A DNA stretch of 64,000 nucleotides, taken from assembly GCA_964557955.1 (NCBI GenBank), contig CAZLCS010000001.1, positions 186,001 to 250,000 on the forward strand. Direction: 5' to 3'. This document shows positions 18,947 to 26,826 of the stretch, in pieces. Within the stretch, counting starts at the first letter, position 1. Each line of letters begins with the position of its first letter. The notes under the pieces were generated by a model. It saw only the letters and a program-made list of their open reading frames with translations, was not told the DNA's origin and did no database searches. This DNA comes from JALOOX01 sp964557955 (GTDB lineage Bacteria; Desulfobacterota; Syntrophobacteria; Syntrophobacterales; Syntrophobacteraceae). The position numbers were made by a program, and so were the translations under genes.

Positions 18947-20256
18947 GGGCTCATTCTGCTAAAAGCCATGCAACCGTCCACGACGGTCATGAGGACCTGA
19001 CCTTGGACCTGGCGTCCGTGGAAGGGGCAGTTGCGGCTCTTGGATTGAAAAGAGTTGCAGTCCAGGGTGTAACTCAACTGGGGATCGATCACCGTCAGAT
19101 GTGCGGCAGTCCCCGGAGCCAGGGTCCCGAAGGGAAGTCCCAGTATACGGGCTGGATTCAAAGACAGCTTGGCAGCGGCCTGGAGCGGGGTGAGCACCCC
19201 TTCACGCACAAGACCGAGCACCAGAGGAACGGCTGATTCGAGCCCGATCATGCCGTTGGCGGCGAGATCGAACTCCGTGTCCTTTTCGAGAACGCTGTGG
19301 GGTGCATGATCCGTTGCGATGGCGTCGATGGTTCCGTCGGCCAGTCCCTCCTTGACGGCGCCGACATCTTCCGGGCGCCTCAGGGGGGGGTTGACCTTGA
19401 AAACCGTGTCAAACGTCATGAGTGCTTCGTCCGTCAATGTGAAATAGTGTGGCGCGGTCTCCGCCGTGACACGGATGCCGCGGGCTTTGGCTTCCCGGAT
19501 CAAGCGGACCGACCCAGCTGTGCTGACATGAGCGATATGGATTTTGCCGTGTGTCAGTTCCGCAAGAAGCAAGTCGCGTGCCACCATGACCTCTTCAGCC
19601 GCCCTGGGAATGCCGCGAAGCCCCAGCATGGTCGATACGGGTCCCTCGTTCATGACGCCATCGTGGGCCAGGTGCAGATCCTCTGCGTGGCTGATCACAG
19701 TCAGATCGAAAGCGCTCGCATATTCGAGGGCCCTGCGCATCATGAGGCTGTTCATGACGGGGCGACCGTCATCGGTCACTGCTACGGCTCCTGCCTCCCT
19801 GAGCTCGCCGAACTCCGCCAGGTCCTGTCCCAGGAGCCCCCGGCTGATGGCCCCCACTGGAAACACGAAGCAAGACCCCTGTTCCCTGGCGCGTTTCAGA
19901 ATATAAGTCGTCACAGCGGCGGAATCGTTGACAGGTTTTGTGTTGGGCATGCATGCCACCGCTGCAAATCCTCCGGCCGCCGCCGCTCGCGTGCCTGATT
20001 CAATAGTCTCTTTGTACTCCTCTCCCGGCTCCCGTAGATGCACATGCATATCGAAAAGACCCGGAAGGACCCATTTCCCCTCCAGATCGAAGCTTCTCAC
20101 CTGAGTCATCAAGTCAGAGCCAACGGCGATTTCGGGGCGCAGCTCCGCAATTCTCCCCTCAAGAATCAGGAGGTCAGAACAAAAATCCCTCTCGAGGGAG
20201 GGATCCAGGACACGCACATTGCGAAGCAGGATATTCAACGGTTCTCGAAGCTTCAT
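18943..20256 (-). CDS. pyrC: Dihydroorotase
   Basis: Catalyses cyclisation of carbamoyl aspartate to dihydroorotate, the third step of de novo pyrimidine synthesis. This is the larger class I form (437 residues), with the metal-binding DMHVHLREPG, the region GFAAVACMPNTKPVND and the catalytic AIATDHAPH near the C-terminus. It overlaps pyrB by four bases upstream and the response regulator by four bases downstream, so three proteins are coupled in one message. Active-site residues are intact. Confidence 0.96.
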   Translation of the reverse strand: MKLREPLNILLRNVRVLDPSLERDFCSDLLILEGRIAELRPEIAVGSDLMTQVRSFDLEGKWVLPGLFDMHVHLREPGEEYKETIESGTRAAAAGGFAAVACMPNTKPVNDSAAVTTYILKRAREQGSCFVFPVGAISRGLLGQDLAEFGELREAGAVAVTDDGRPVMNSLMMRRALEYASAFDLTVISHAEDLHLAHDGVMNEGPVSTMLGLRGIPRAAEEVMVARDLLLAELTHGKIHIAHVSTAGSVRLIREAKARGIRVTAETAPHYFTLTDEALMTFDTVFKVNPPLRRPEDVGAVKEGLADGTIDAIATDHAPHSVLEKDTEFDLAANGMIGLESAVPLVLGLVREGVLTPLQAAAKLSLNPARILGLPFGTLAPGTAAHLTVIDPQLSYTLDCNSFQSKSRNCPFHGRQVQGQVLMTVVDGCMAFSRMSP

Positions 20257-21209
20257 ACGGTTTCCTCCCTTTGAGCCAGTACTCGAGACGAGTCTCTCTG
20301 GCCCAGAAGGTAGAGCACGGCCATGCGTACCGCAACGCCGTTGCTGACTTGGTCGAGGATCACGGATTGGGGGCCGTCGGCCACATCGGGGCTGATCTCT
20401 ACCCCGCGGTTGATGGGGCCGGGGTGCATGATGATCGCATCGCGGCGAGCCCTTTCCAGTCGAGTGCGATTGATGCCATAGCAGATGGAATACTCTCGGA
20501 GCGAAGGAAGCAGCATCTGTTGCTGCCTTTCCTTTTGCAGGCGAAGAACCATGATGACATCTGCATCAGGGATCGCGTCATCAACCCTGGGGCACAGTTC
20601 GGCGCCCATGAGGTCAAGATCCATGGGCATCAAAGTCGGCGGCGCACATGCCACGACATGGGCCCCCATCTTTTTCAGGCCCAGCAGATTGGAACGGGCC
20701 ACCCTGCTGTGAGCAATGTCCCCGACAATCAGGACTGTCAATCCATCCAGACGCCCCTTCTTCTCCATAATCGTCATCATGTCCAGCAGACCCTGGGAGG
20801 GATGTTCATGCATGCCGTCTCCGGCGTTGACGACGGACACCGGGGTGCGACCGGCCAGTCGGTGGGGGGCTCCCGATGCCGAGTGGCGGATGATGAAAAT
20901 ATCCGGATGCATGGCCTCGAGGTTCTTCAGGGTGTCGAGGAACGTCTCCCCCTTCACCATGGAGCTGGTCGAACCCGTGATGCTGAACGTATCGGCGCTC
21001 AAACGTTTGGCGGCAACGTCGAAAGATGTTCTCGTGCGGGTGCTCGGTTCGTAAAAAAGGTGGACGATCGTCTTGCCGCGCAGGGTAGGAACCTTCTTGA
21101 TGGAACGCGTGTTGATTTCTTTGAGAGAGAAGGCGGTTTCGAGGATGTGCTCGATTTCATCCACCGCCAGGTCACGTAGACCCAGGAGATCCTTTCGTTT
21201 GAACGGCAT
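20253..21209 (-). CDS. pyrB: Aspartate carbamoyltransferase catalytic subunit
   Basis: Condenses carbamoyl phosphate and aspartate. The 318-residue protein has the carbamoyl-phosphate loop YEPSTRTRTSF (about residues 53-63), HPSQGLLDMMT and LRLQKERQQ. AAGGGG precedes the ATG. It heads the pyrB-pyrC-regulator transcript. No pyrI regulatory subunit is adjacent, as expected for many PyrB-PyrC pairs. I see no PyrR-type leader or attenuator upstream. Confidence 0.96.
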   Translation of the reverse strand: MPFKRKDLLGLRDLAVDEIEHILETAFSLKEINTRSIKKVPTLRGKTIVHLFYEPSTRTRTSFDVAAKRLSADTFSITGSTSSMVKGETFLDTLKNLEAMHPDIFIIRHSASGAPHRLAGRTPVSVVNAGDGMHEHPSQGLLDMMTIMEKKGRLDGLTVLIVGDIAHSRVARSNLLGLKKMGAHVVACAPPTLMPMDLDLMGAELCPRVDDAIPDADVIMVLRLQKERQQQMLLPSLREYSICYGINRTRLERARRDAIIMHPGPINRGVEISPDVADGPQSVILDQVSNGVAVRMAVLYLLGQRDSSRVLAQREETV

Positions 21210-21372
21210 ACCGATCCCCTTCCGTCCTGACTTGATTCAGTTGCTTACAGAGTTCTTCCGGGGAGTCAATCTAGCATGAAACCCGGCAGGCGGAACATGG
21301 AAAACCATCCGCTGAGGAAGTGGCAGTCCCCGGCTCCGGGCCGACCGAGCTGGAGAAGCCACGGACGGCGGA

Positions 21373-22101
21373 TCAGCCGGAGCTTTGGGTGTGGGCCTTG
21401 TTGAGCATGGCGATCGGTTTGGCCATGCTCAGGATGTGGCGATGAATGGACTGCAACGACCCTCCCGGGATGCCCATCATAAGATGACATGGGTCCAGAG
21501 CCGATTTGATCCGGCATCCGAGCCCGAGAAATGTTACATTGGGGACCCCTTCGAGAAGGGGCAAGGCCGTGATATCTGCACAACCACCCAGGGCGCCTCC
21601 CGATTGCGGAAGCCCCATTCGTCCTCCCGTTTCGTAATTAGCCGCATACAACAGCCACATGACCTGTTCACTGTTGGCTGTGAAGACCACCACCTGGGGG
21701 CATTCCTCAAAAACCCGCAAAGGGGCGACGAGAGCCGCATGTGTGGTCCCCCGTTCGAGATACCAGGATTTCAGAAGCGTTTCAGCGGAAGCCTCTTCGC
21801 TTTCGAATAGCCCCACGCCGTATTTCTCCAGAACCCCGTCGTCCAAAAATGCTTCCACGTCCTCCTCAAATCCAAGGACCGTCGTGCCCAATTTGCAGCC
21901 CATGTGCTCCCGGGTCAGCAGCAGGACTTCGCCCTTTCCGGCCAGGGCCAGAGCCTGGCAATAGCTTTTATAGTTTTGCGATGCCAGAGGAATTCCCTGG
22001 GGCAGAGGATCCGATTTCCCGTACAGGGTCACGCCCACGGGTTCGTAAGCCAGACCAAGCTGTGAGACGAGATCGTTCGAAAAGATTGCCTGTGAGCTCA
22101 T
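21373..22101 (-). CDS. DUF169 family protein
   Basis: The 242-residue protein matches DUF169 in my reading: the opening LGLAYEPVGVTLYG, a central SYCQALALAGKGEVLLLTRE with a conserved Cys, GCKLGTTVLGF, and a C-terminal half with GALGGCADITALPLLEG and FLGLGCRIKSALDP. Four or more conserved cysteines suggest metal or cofactor binding, but the family function is not established. No signal peptide. GAGGAA precedes the ATG. It stands on the same strand as pyrB, separated by about 160 bases. Confidence 0.75.
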   Translation of the reverse strand: MSSQAIFSNDLVSQLGLAYEPVGVTLYGKSDPLPQGIPLASQNYKSYCQALALAGKGEVLLLTREHMGCKLGTTVLGFEEDVEAFLDDGVLEKYGVGLFESEEASAETLLKSWYLERGTTHAALVAPLRVFEECPQVVVFTANSEQVMWLLYAANYETGGRMGLPQSGGALGGCADITALPLLEGVPNVTFLGLGCRIKSALDPCHLMMGIPGGSLQSIHRHILSMAKPIAMLNKAHTQSSG

Positions 22102-22297
22102 GAGCTGTTTCCTCAGGTGACGGAAGCCGTGTCTATGAAAGCATCACACTTTTCGGAAAGGAACGGAACAGCAGGAACCGGCGCTCCTCAGCTCAACCCC
22201 CATCATCGCTCCAGCTTCCCCTCCGAGCATCGAAAGAACCATTCATTTTTTTGAGCCGGGTGTCAAGGGAAAGGAAGATCGAACCCCCTTCCCCTGG

Positions 22298-22582
22298 TCA
22301 AACCCTGGCATGTGCTTCCGGGTCAAGGTCATGAAGCACAATTCCTCCCTTGCCGTCGAATTTGGCCAGGCCGACATCTTCAAGAGCGCTGACAGCCTGC
22401 GACAGATCCGTGGCGTCGTCAATGCATGCGGCCTTCTGGAGAGCCATCAGACTCCCGCGGCTTTCGGGACGAAGGGCAAGCGCCAAAAGCACCTTGCAGC
22501 TGTCTCCCGACAGGTAGTCCAGCTTCTCCGATGCAGAGCGCATCAATCTATAGAATCTTGCAGGATCCATGATTTCGTACAT
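22298..22582 (-). CDS. Small hypothetical protein, possibly winged-helix
   Basis: The 94-residue product has a good ribosome site (AGGAG seven bases before ATG). Its middle (LSGDSCKVLLALALRPESRG and the DLSQAVSALEDVGLAKFDGK segment) reads like a winged-helix core in which a regulator adjusts a paired gene. It lies 49 bases after the SpmAB gene on the same strand, so it is probably co-transcribed. I do not recognise the family. Confidence 0.6.
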   Translation of the reverse strand: MYEIMDPARFYRLMRSASEKLDYLSGDSCKVLLALALRPESRGSLMALQKAACIDDATDLSQAVSALEDVGLAKFDGKGGIVLHDLDPEAHARV

Positions 22583-22631
22583 TTGGCTACTCCTGAGCTG
22601 AGTGTGGGATCATTCTTGAGATGAATCATAA

Positions 22632-23930
22632 TCATCGATAGAGGAGGCTGCAGATGAAAACGGAAGCCAGGATCCCAAACAGATCTGCGGTCAGACCCGC
22701 CGCAAGGGCGTGACGGATGCGCCTGATCTGTACGGCTCCAAAATAGACGGCAAGGACATAAAACGTGGTTTCTGTTGAACCCTGGAGGGTGGAGACGAGA
22801 TATCCGGTATAGCTGTCGGGCCCGATATTCGGGTCCCGTATGATTGAGGCCAGAAGGGCGTAAGCGCCCGATCCCGAGAGATTCCGCAAAAGCGCCATGG
22901 AAAGCGCTTCGGGCGGCAATCCAATCACCTGGGTCCATCGCCCCAGAGTGTGAACGAGCACGTCCAGCGCCCCGCTGGCGCGAAACATACCGACGGCGGT
23001 CAAGATCGCCACCAGGTAGGGGATGATGCGGACGGCCACCTGAAAGCCCTCCTTCGCTCCTTCGACAAAGGTTTCGTAGACGGGCACCTTTCGAACCAGG
23101 CCGAATGTCAGGAATCCAACCATCAGGCAGGGCATGACCCACGGGGAGAGAGCCTTCCCAAAAAGGATCGTGAGCGGAATGAGGCAAATGACGATGCCGA
23201 ACACGATACTGGTGACCCACACCGGATACGACTGATCAGGCTCCAAGGTCTCATCCGGCGGGCTCCCACCGTTTTCCGGGGACATCGAATGATCCGGAGG
23301 TCTACGGTCTTCAGCCGAAGGGGATTTGAAGAATCGCTGGAGGGTTTTGGCAGTGAATACTGCAACCAACGTGGAGCATGCCGTCGCAAAAAGGGTTGTA
23401 GGGAGTATGCCTGCCGGATCTGCCGATCCCGCCGCTGCGCGGAGTGCGATGACCCCGGTGGGAAGCATGGTCACGTTGGAAGTGTTGATGGCGAGGAAGA
23501 GAACCATGGCATCGGTCGCCGTTCCCTGCTGCGGATTCAGCCGGTTGAGCTCCTGCATGGCCCGGATGCCGAAAGGGGTTGCCGCATTGCCGAGCCCCAT
23601 CACGTTGGCCGAGAGGTTCAGAATCATGGCCCCCATGGCGGGATGATCCGGCGGCACATCGGGAAAGAGCCGAACCATGAGCGGACGGATGAGCCGGCCG
23701 ATGATTCTGAGGAGTCCTCCAGCCTCGGCCACTTTCATGAGGCCAAGGAACAGCGTCATAACCCCGATGAGTCCAACGGCGAGTTCAACGGCACTGCCGG
23801 CGGAATCGATCATGGCCTTGGAAAGAATCTCCATGGGGGTGTCAGAGCCGGCATCCCGGGCTGTGAACAATTGGCGCCAGGCTGCTGAGCCAAAAGCGAT
23901 GAAGACGATCCATGCGAATACCGTATTCAT
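22632..23930 (-). CDS. Fused SpmA-SpmB nucleoside-recognition (gate) membrane protein
   Basis: A 432-residue membrane protein made of two related halves. The first (about 1-200) resembles SpmA, including NLSANVMGLGNAATPFGIRA and FLAINTSNVTMLPTGVIALR. The second (about 240-432) resembles SpmB, with LRNLSGSGAYALLASIIRDP and YLVSTLQGSTETTFYVLAVY. Linking them is a hydrophilic stretch around residue 215. In Bacillus the separate proteins affect spore core dehydration; in non-spore-formers the gate family is thought to transport or sense nucleosides or other solutes. The ligand here is unknown. It is followed by the small winged-helix-like gene. Confidence 0.85.
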   Translation of the reverse strand: MNTVFAWIVFIAFGSAAWRQLFTARDAGSDTPMEILSKAMIDSAGSAVELAVGLIGVMTLFLGLMKVAEAGGLLRIIGRLIRPLMVRLFPDVPPDHPAMGAMILNLSANVMGLGNAATPFGIRAMQELNRLNPQQGTATDAMVLFLAINTSNVTMLPTGVIALRAAAGSADPAGILPTTLFATACSTLVAVFTAKTLQRFFKSPSAEDRRPPDHSMSPENGGSPPDETLEPDQSYPVWVTSIVFGIVICLIPLTILFGKALSPWVMPCLMVGFLTFGLVRKVPVYETFVEGAKEGFQVAVRIIPYLVAILTAVGMFRASGALDVLVHTLGRWTQVIGLPPEALSMALLRNLSGSGAYALLASIIRDPNIGPDSYTGYLVSTLQGSTETTFYVLAVYFGAVQIRRIRHALAAGLTADLFGILASVFICSLLYR

Positions 23931-24050
23931 GGGGACCGTGTCGCCGAGAAGGTCGTGGGTGTGAGATCTTGACTACTCAACCATGACGGGTATAGCAGCG
24001 GAGGAGACTCCTCACAAGTTCAAACCCATCCGTTTTCGTTCAGACCCGGC

Positions 24051-24078
24051 TTGACAGTGCCGGGGATTCCCGTTAAAT
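24051..24078 (+). promoter_or_regulatory. Promoter of greA
   Basis: TTGACA (24051-24056) and TTAAAT (24073-24078) are 16 bases apart, just upstream of the greA ribosome site GGAGGAG at 24100-24106. Confidence 0.55.
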
Positions 24079-24110
24079 GGAGACCCAATGACACTCTGGA
24101 GGAGAAGTGA

Positions 24111-24581
24111 ATGCACAGAACACCTATCACGCGCGAAGGTTATGACCGCTTGTTGGCTGAGCTCCAACGGCTTCAGAAAGAAGAGCGGCCGGCAATCATC
24201 AAAGCCATAGAAGAGGCACGCGGTCACGGAGACCTCTCCGAAAACGCCGAATACGAGGCCGCGAAGGATAAGCAGGGGCTCATTGAGGGCCGGATCAAGG
24301 ATTTGACCCAGAAAATCAGCGAATGTGAGATCATCGAACCCTCGGATAACGATGATGGTCGGGCCATATTTGGCCGGACGGTTGTCATGGAGGATCTGGA
24401 AACGGGGGATGTGACCACCTATCGTCTCGTGGGTCCCTATGAGGCCGATGTTCAGGCAGGAACCATTTCAGTAACCTCTCCGCTGGGGAAAGCCCTGATC
24501 GGCAAGGAAGAAGGAACTGAAGTCCAGGTTCAGACGCCAAAAGGGAAGCGCACGTTCGAGATTCTGGAGGTTCAAGTCTAG
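24111..24581 (+). CDS. greA: Transcription elongation factor GreA
   Basis: GreA enters the secondary channel of RNA polymerase and stimulates cleavage of backtracked transcripts. The 156-residue protein has the N-terminal coiled coil with the tip acidic pair in HGDLSENAEYEAAKDKQG (about residues 39-56) and the C-terminal FKBP-like domain with SVTSPLGKALIGKEEG. The ATG follows a strong GGAGGAG site. It is monocistronic by appearance, with its own promoter and a separate rpsT promoter downstream. Confidence 0.97.
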   Translation: MHRTPITREGYDRLLAELQRLQKEERPAIIKAIEEARGHGDLSENAEYEAAKDKQGLIEGRIKDLTQKISECEIIEPSDNDDGRAIFGRTVVMEDLETGDVTTYRLVGPYEADVQAGTISVTSPLGKALIGKEEGTEVQVQTPKGKRTFEILEVQV

Positions 24582-24633
24582 GATTCCGGTGGGCGAGGCG
24601 GTTCATGGAGAGCGGCAGCGATCGAAATGGCCC

Positions 24634-24662
24634 TTGACAACGCCGCTGACCGGGAATATAAA
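24634..24662 (+). promoter_or_regulatory. Near-consensus promoter of rpsT
   Basis: TTGACA (24634-24639), a 17-base spacer and TATAAA (24657-24662) form one of the best sigma-70 matches in the window. The leader before the rpsT start would be about 75 bases. Confidence 0.75.
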
Positions 24663-24742
24663 ACCGCTTTCAACCTGATACGGAAGGCGGGGTCTTCTGC
24701 CCCGGCGATGAGGATGATTGAAGGCAAACGGGAGGTCATGAG

Positions 24743-25012
24743 TTGGCGAATCATAAGTCTGCACTGAAACGGGCCAAGCAAAGCGAAGTCAGACGCCTGC
24801 GAAACAGGGCGCGAAAGAGTCGTATGAAGACGGCCATAAGAAGTCTCGAGGAAGCCATAGCCGCCGGCGCCGGCGATGCAATGCGGGAGCAACTGAATGA
24901 AGCCATATCGATCATCGCTAAGACCGCCAGCAAAGGGGTGATCCACAGGAATACGGCATCCCGGAAGATCTCCCGCCTGACTCGGCGTGTGAACGCTCTG
25001 GCTGCGCAGTGA
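24743..25012 (+). CDS. rpsT: 30S ribosomal protein S20
   Basis: S20 binds 16S rRNA in the small subunit. The product has 89 residues and is very basic, opening with ANHKSALKRAKQ after the initiator. The start is TTG, seven bases after GGGAGG; no in-frame ATG exists before the conserved N-terminus. E. coli rpsT also begins at UUG and is autoregulated in translation, so the weak start may serve the same purpose here (inference). It is followed by a strong terminator and converges with holA. Confidence 0.96.
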   Translation: MANHKSALKRAKQSEVRRLRNRARKSRMKTAIRSLEEAIAAGAGDAMREQLNEAISIIAKTASKGVIHRNTASRKISRLTRRVNALAAQ

Positions 25013-25120
25013 CTATCGCGCTCGATTTGAAGAGAAGAGGGGAAAAAACGTTCGGTTCGCCCCCGCAAGGATAATCGCAAGCTCGTTCCGCCTTTGGATC
25101 TCCTCAGCACTCATACCCAT

Positions 25121-25159
25121 GAGCCCCTGGAACCAGTGTTCCGGGGGCTCATTCCTTTT
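25121..25159 (+). terminator. Intrinsic terminator after rpsT
   Basis: GAGCCCC-T-GGAAC pairs with GTTCC-G-GGGGCTC (25121-25150) around a CAGT loop, followed by ATTCCTTTT. The hairpin overlaps the last codon of holA, which converges from the other side; the minus-strand side lacks a T tract. Confidence 0.75.
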
Positions 25160-26150
25160 GGGGAAGGCACATGGATACGATGAGGTTTTCCAGGATCAGC
25201 TCAGGGGAGACGCTGCTGCTCTTTAGCCAGATATCGCCGGTGCGAATGGTCTCGTGGAATTCCTCAAGCCTGGAGTGTGAAAAAGCTTTCGCCTGCTCGG
25301 CATACTGGCTCAGGACCTTCGGGTAGAGGTTGAGACGACGCCCGAGCTCCGAGGTCGCCATTCCCCGTTCCATCCCGTCTTTCACCTGCCAGATCAGGCG
25401 CACCTGGCGCGCCAGCAATCCTAAAATCGCCAGGGGCGCCTCACCTCCAAGAATCAGTTTTCGGAGGGCGGTCAAAGCCTTGGATGCGTCCTTCCGACCC
25501 ACCAGGCGCATCATCTCAAAGGACGTGAAGTGCCGCTGAAAACTCGCAACCTCATGGACTTCCCCCAGGTCGATGGTCGCCGTTTCGCCCACATACAGGA
25601 TGAGCTTCTCGAGCTCCTGGCCCAGGGCCTGCTCGTCCAACCCCACCCATTCCGTCAAGAACGCGGCGGCTCTGGAGGTCAGTTGTTTTCCCTGCTGTCT
25701 GGCGCGATTCTGCAGCCATCGGGGCGCATCCCAGTCGGTGAGGGGGGCAAACCTCACCACAACCCCCACCGCTTCCACGGCTGCTTCAAGTTTTTCCATG
25801 CCTTTGGCGTGATCGAGCGTGAGGACGAGACAAGCTGTGGGAATCGGTTTCTGCAGGTAGGCGAGAAGCAGCTTTTGCTGGTCTTTGGCCCAGGTCTCGA
25901 TGTGTTGGACCAGCACTAAGCGTTTCTTCCCGAACATGGGCAGTGTTTCCAGGAGAGCCACGACCCGGGAAGCGGAAACCTCGCTGGCCCTCAGCCTCTC
26001 ACCATTGAATCGCCTGGCACTCTCAGGAACAACGGTTTGCAGGAGCTGCGACCAGGCCTCTTCAATCTGCAGTTCGGCGTTCCCCACAAAGAGGTAGACG
26101 TCGGCAATGACTCTATTTGCGAGGTGCCGCTGGAAATCGGTAGCCTTCAT
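25149..26150 (-). CDS. holA: DNA polymerase III delta subunit
   Basis: The 333-residue protein is the clamp-loader subunit that opens the sliding clamp. It is recognised by overall layout: the N-terminal DVYLFVGNAELQIEEAW segment, LLETLPMFGKKRLVLVQHIE, and a C-terminal collar domain with ALTALRKLILGGEAPLAILG and LLARQVRLIWQVKDG. As is normal for delta, there is no functional Walker A motif. It follows lptE after four bases, in the leuS-lptE-holA order also known from E. coli. Confidence 0.92.
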   Translation of the reverse strand: MKATDFQRHLANRVIADVYLFVGNAELQIEEAWSQLLQTVVPESARRFNGERLRASEVSASRVVALLETLPMFGKKRLVLVQHIETWAKDQQKLLLAYLQKPIPTACLVLTLDHAKGMEKLEAAVEAVGVVVRFAPLTDWDAPRWLQNRARQQGKQLTSRAAAFLTEWVGLDEQALGQELEKLILYVGETATIDLGEVHEVASFQRHFTSFEMMRLVGRKDASKALTALRKLILGGEAPLAILGLLARQVRLIWQVKDGMERGMATSELGRRLNLYPKVLSQYAEQAKAFSHSRLEEFHETIRTGDIWLKSSSVSPELILENLIVSMCLPQKE

Positions 26151-26154
26151 GCCG

Positions 26155-26709
26155 TCAGAAGTTGCTCATGAACCGGTCGTGGATCTTGATGGACATCTCC
26201 CGGGCCAGAAACTCCAGAGCGAGGTGACGGTTATCGTAGGATACGATGGGGTCCAGGTCTGCGGGATCGGGGTTCTGGCCGTAGACGCGCGAGTCCGTGA
26301 ACTTGGGATCGCGCCAAATGACGGTGCCCGTCCGGGCGTCCTCGCAACGAATGTCCAAAGAGATGTAAAGCCGGGCTTCCAAGGTGAGGCGGGTCTGAAA
26401 GCGTCTCTCAAACGCCCGGTGAGCCACTGCACTGGTGTAGATCTGCGTGACTCTGCCCTTGAAGACCATCTCGGCATGTTCCACCGGCACGACCTGGATA
26501 TCTCGCCTGGCCATGAATTGTTTGCGCAACTCCCCTGCGAACATGCTTCCCAGCTCGGGCTCGGAGGTCATGTTCTCGAAAACCGGGATGGCCACCCTTT
26601 TGAGTTCCGGTCGGGGTCCCTGGCCCTCACCTGAAAAATGGTATCCGCACCCGCTTCCCAGGAGCAGGGTGAGAAAGGTCAGAACGGCACACTGAATGGA
26701 CCTGAGCAA
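26155..26709 (-). CDS. lptE: LPS-assembly lipoprotein LptE
   Basis: LptE plugs the LptD barrel in the outer membrane for lipopolysaccharide export. I start at TTG 26709, preceded by AGGAGG, which gives 184 residues and places a signal peptide at once (LRSIQCAVLTFLTLLLGSGC, with Cys as the acylated residue). The frame is open 38 codons further upstream without a signal sequence. Mature features include CGYHFSGEG, KRVAIPVFENMTSEPELGSM and the TLEARLYISLDI strand region. Location between leuS and holA supports the assignment. Confidence 0.88.
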   Translation of the reverse strand: MLRSIQCAVLTFLTLLLGSGCGYHFSGEGQGPRPELKRVAIPVFENMTSEPELGSMFAGELRKQFMARRDIQVVPVEHAEMVFKGRVTQIYTSAVAHRAFERRFQTRLTLEARLYISLDIRCEDARTGTVIWRDPKFTDSRVYGQNPDPADLDPIVSYDNRHLALEFLAREMSIKIHDRFMSNF

Positions 26710-26826
26710 GGCGACCTCCTGGCTGAACAGCGGACGATCCCTGGAATGATCCTCTAAACAGGGATGGGTGGTGGTAAGGCAATGACCATCGATCGATTGT
26801 CGGTTCTGCAGACCTCGGACCACTCA

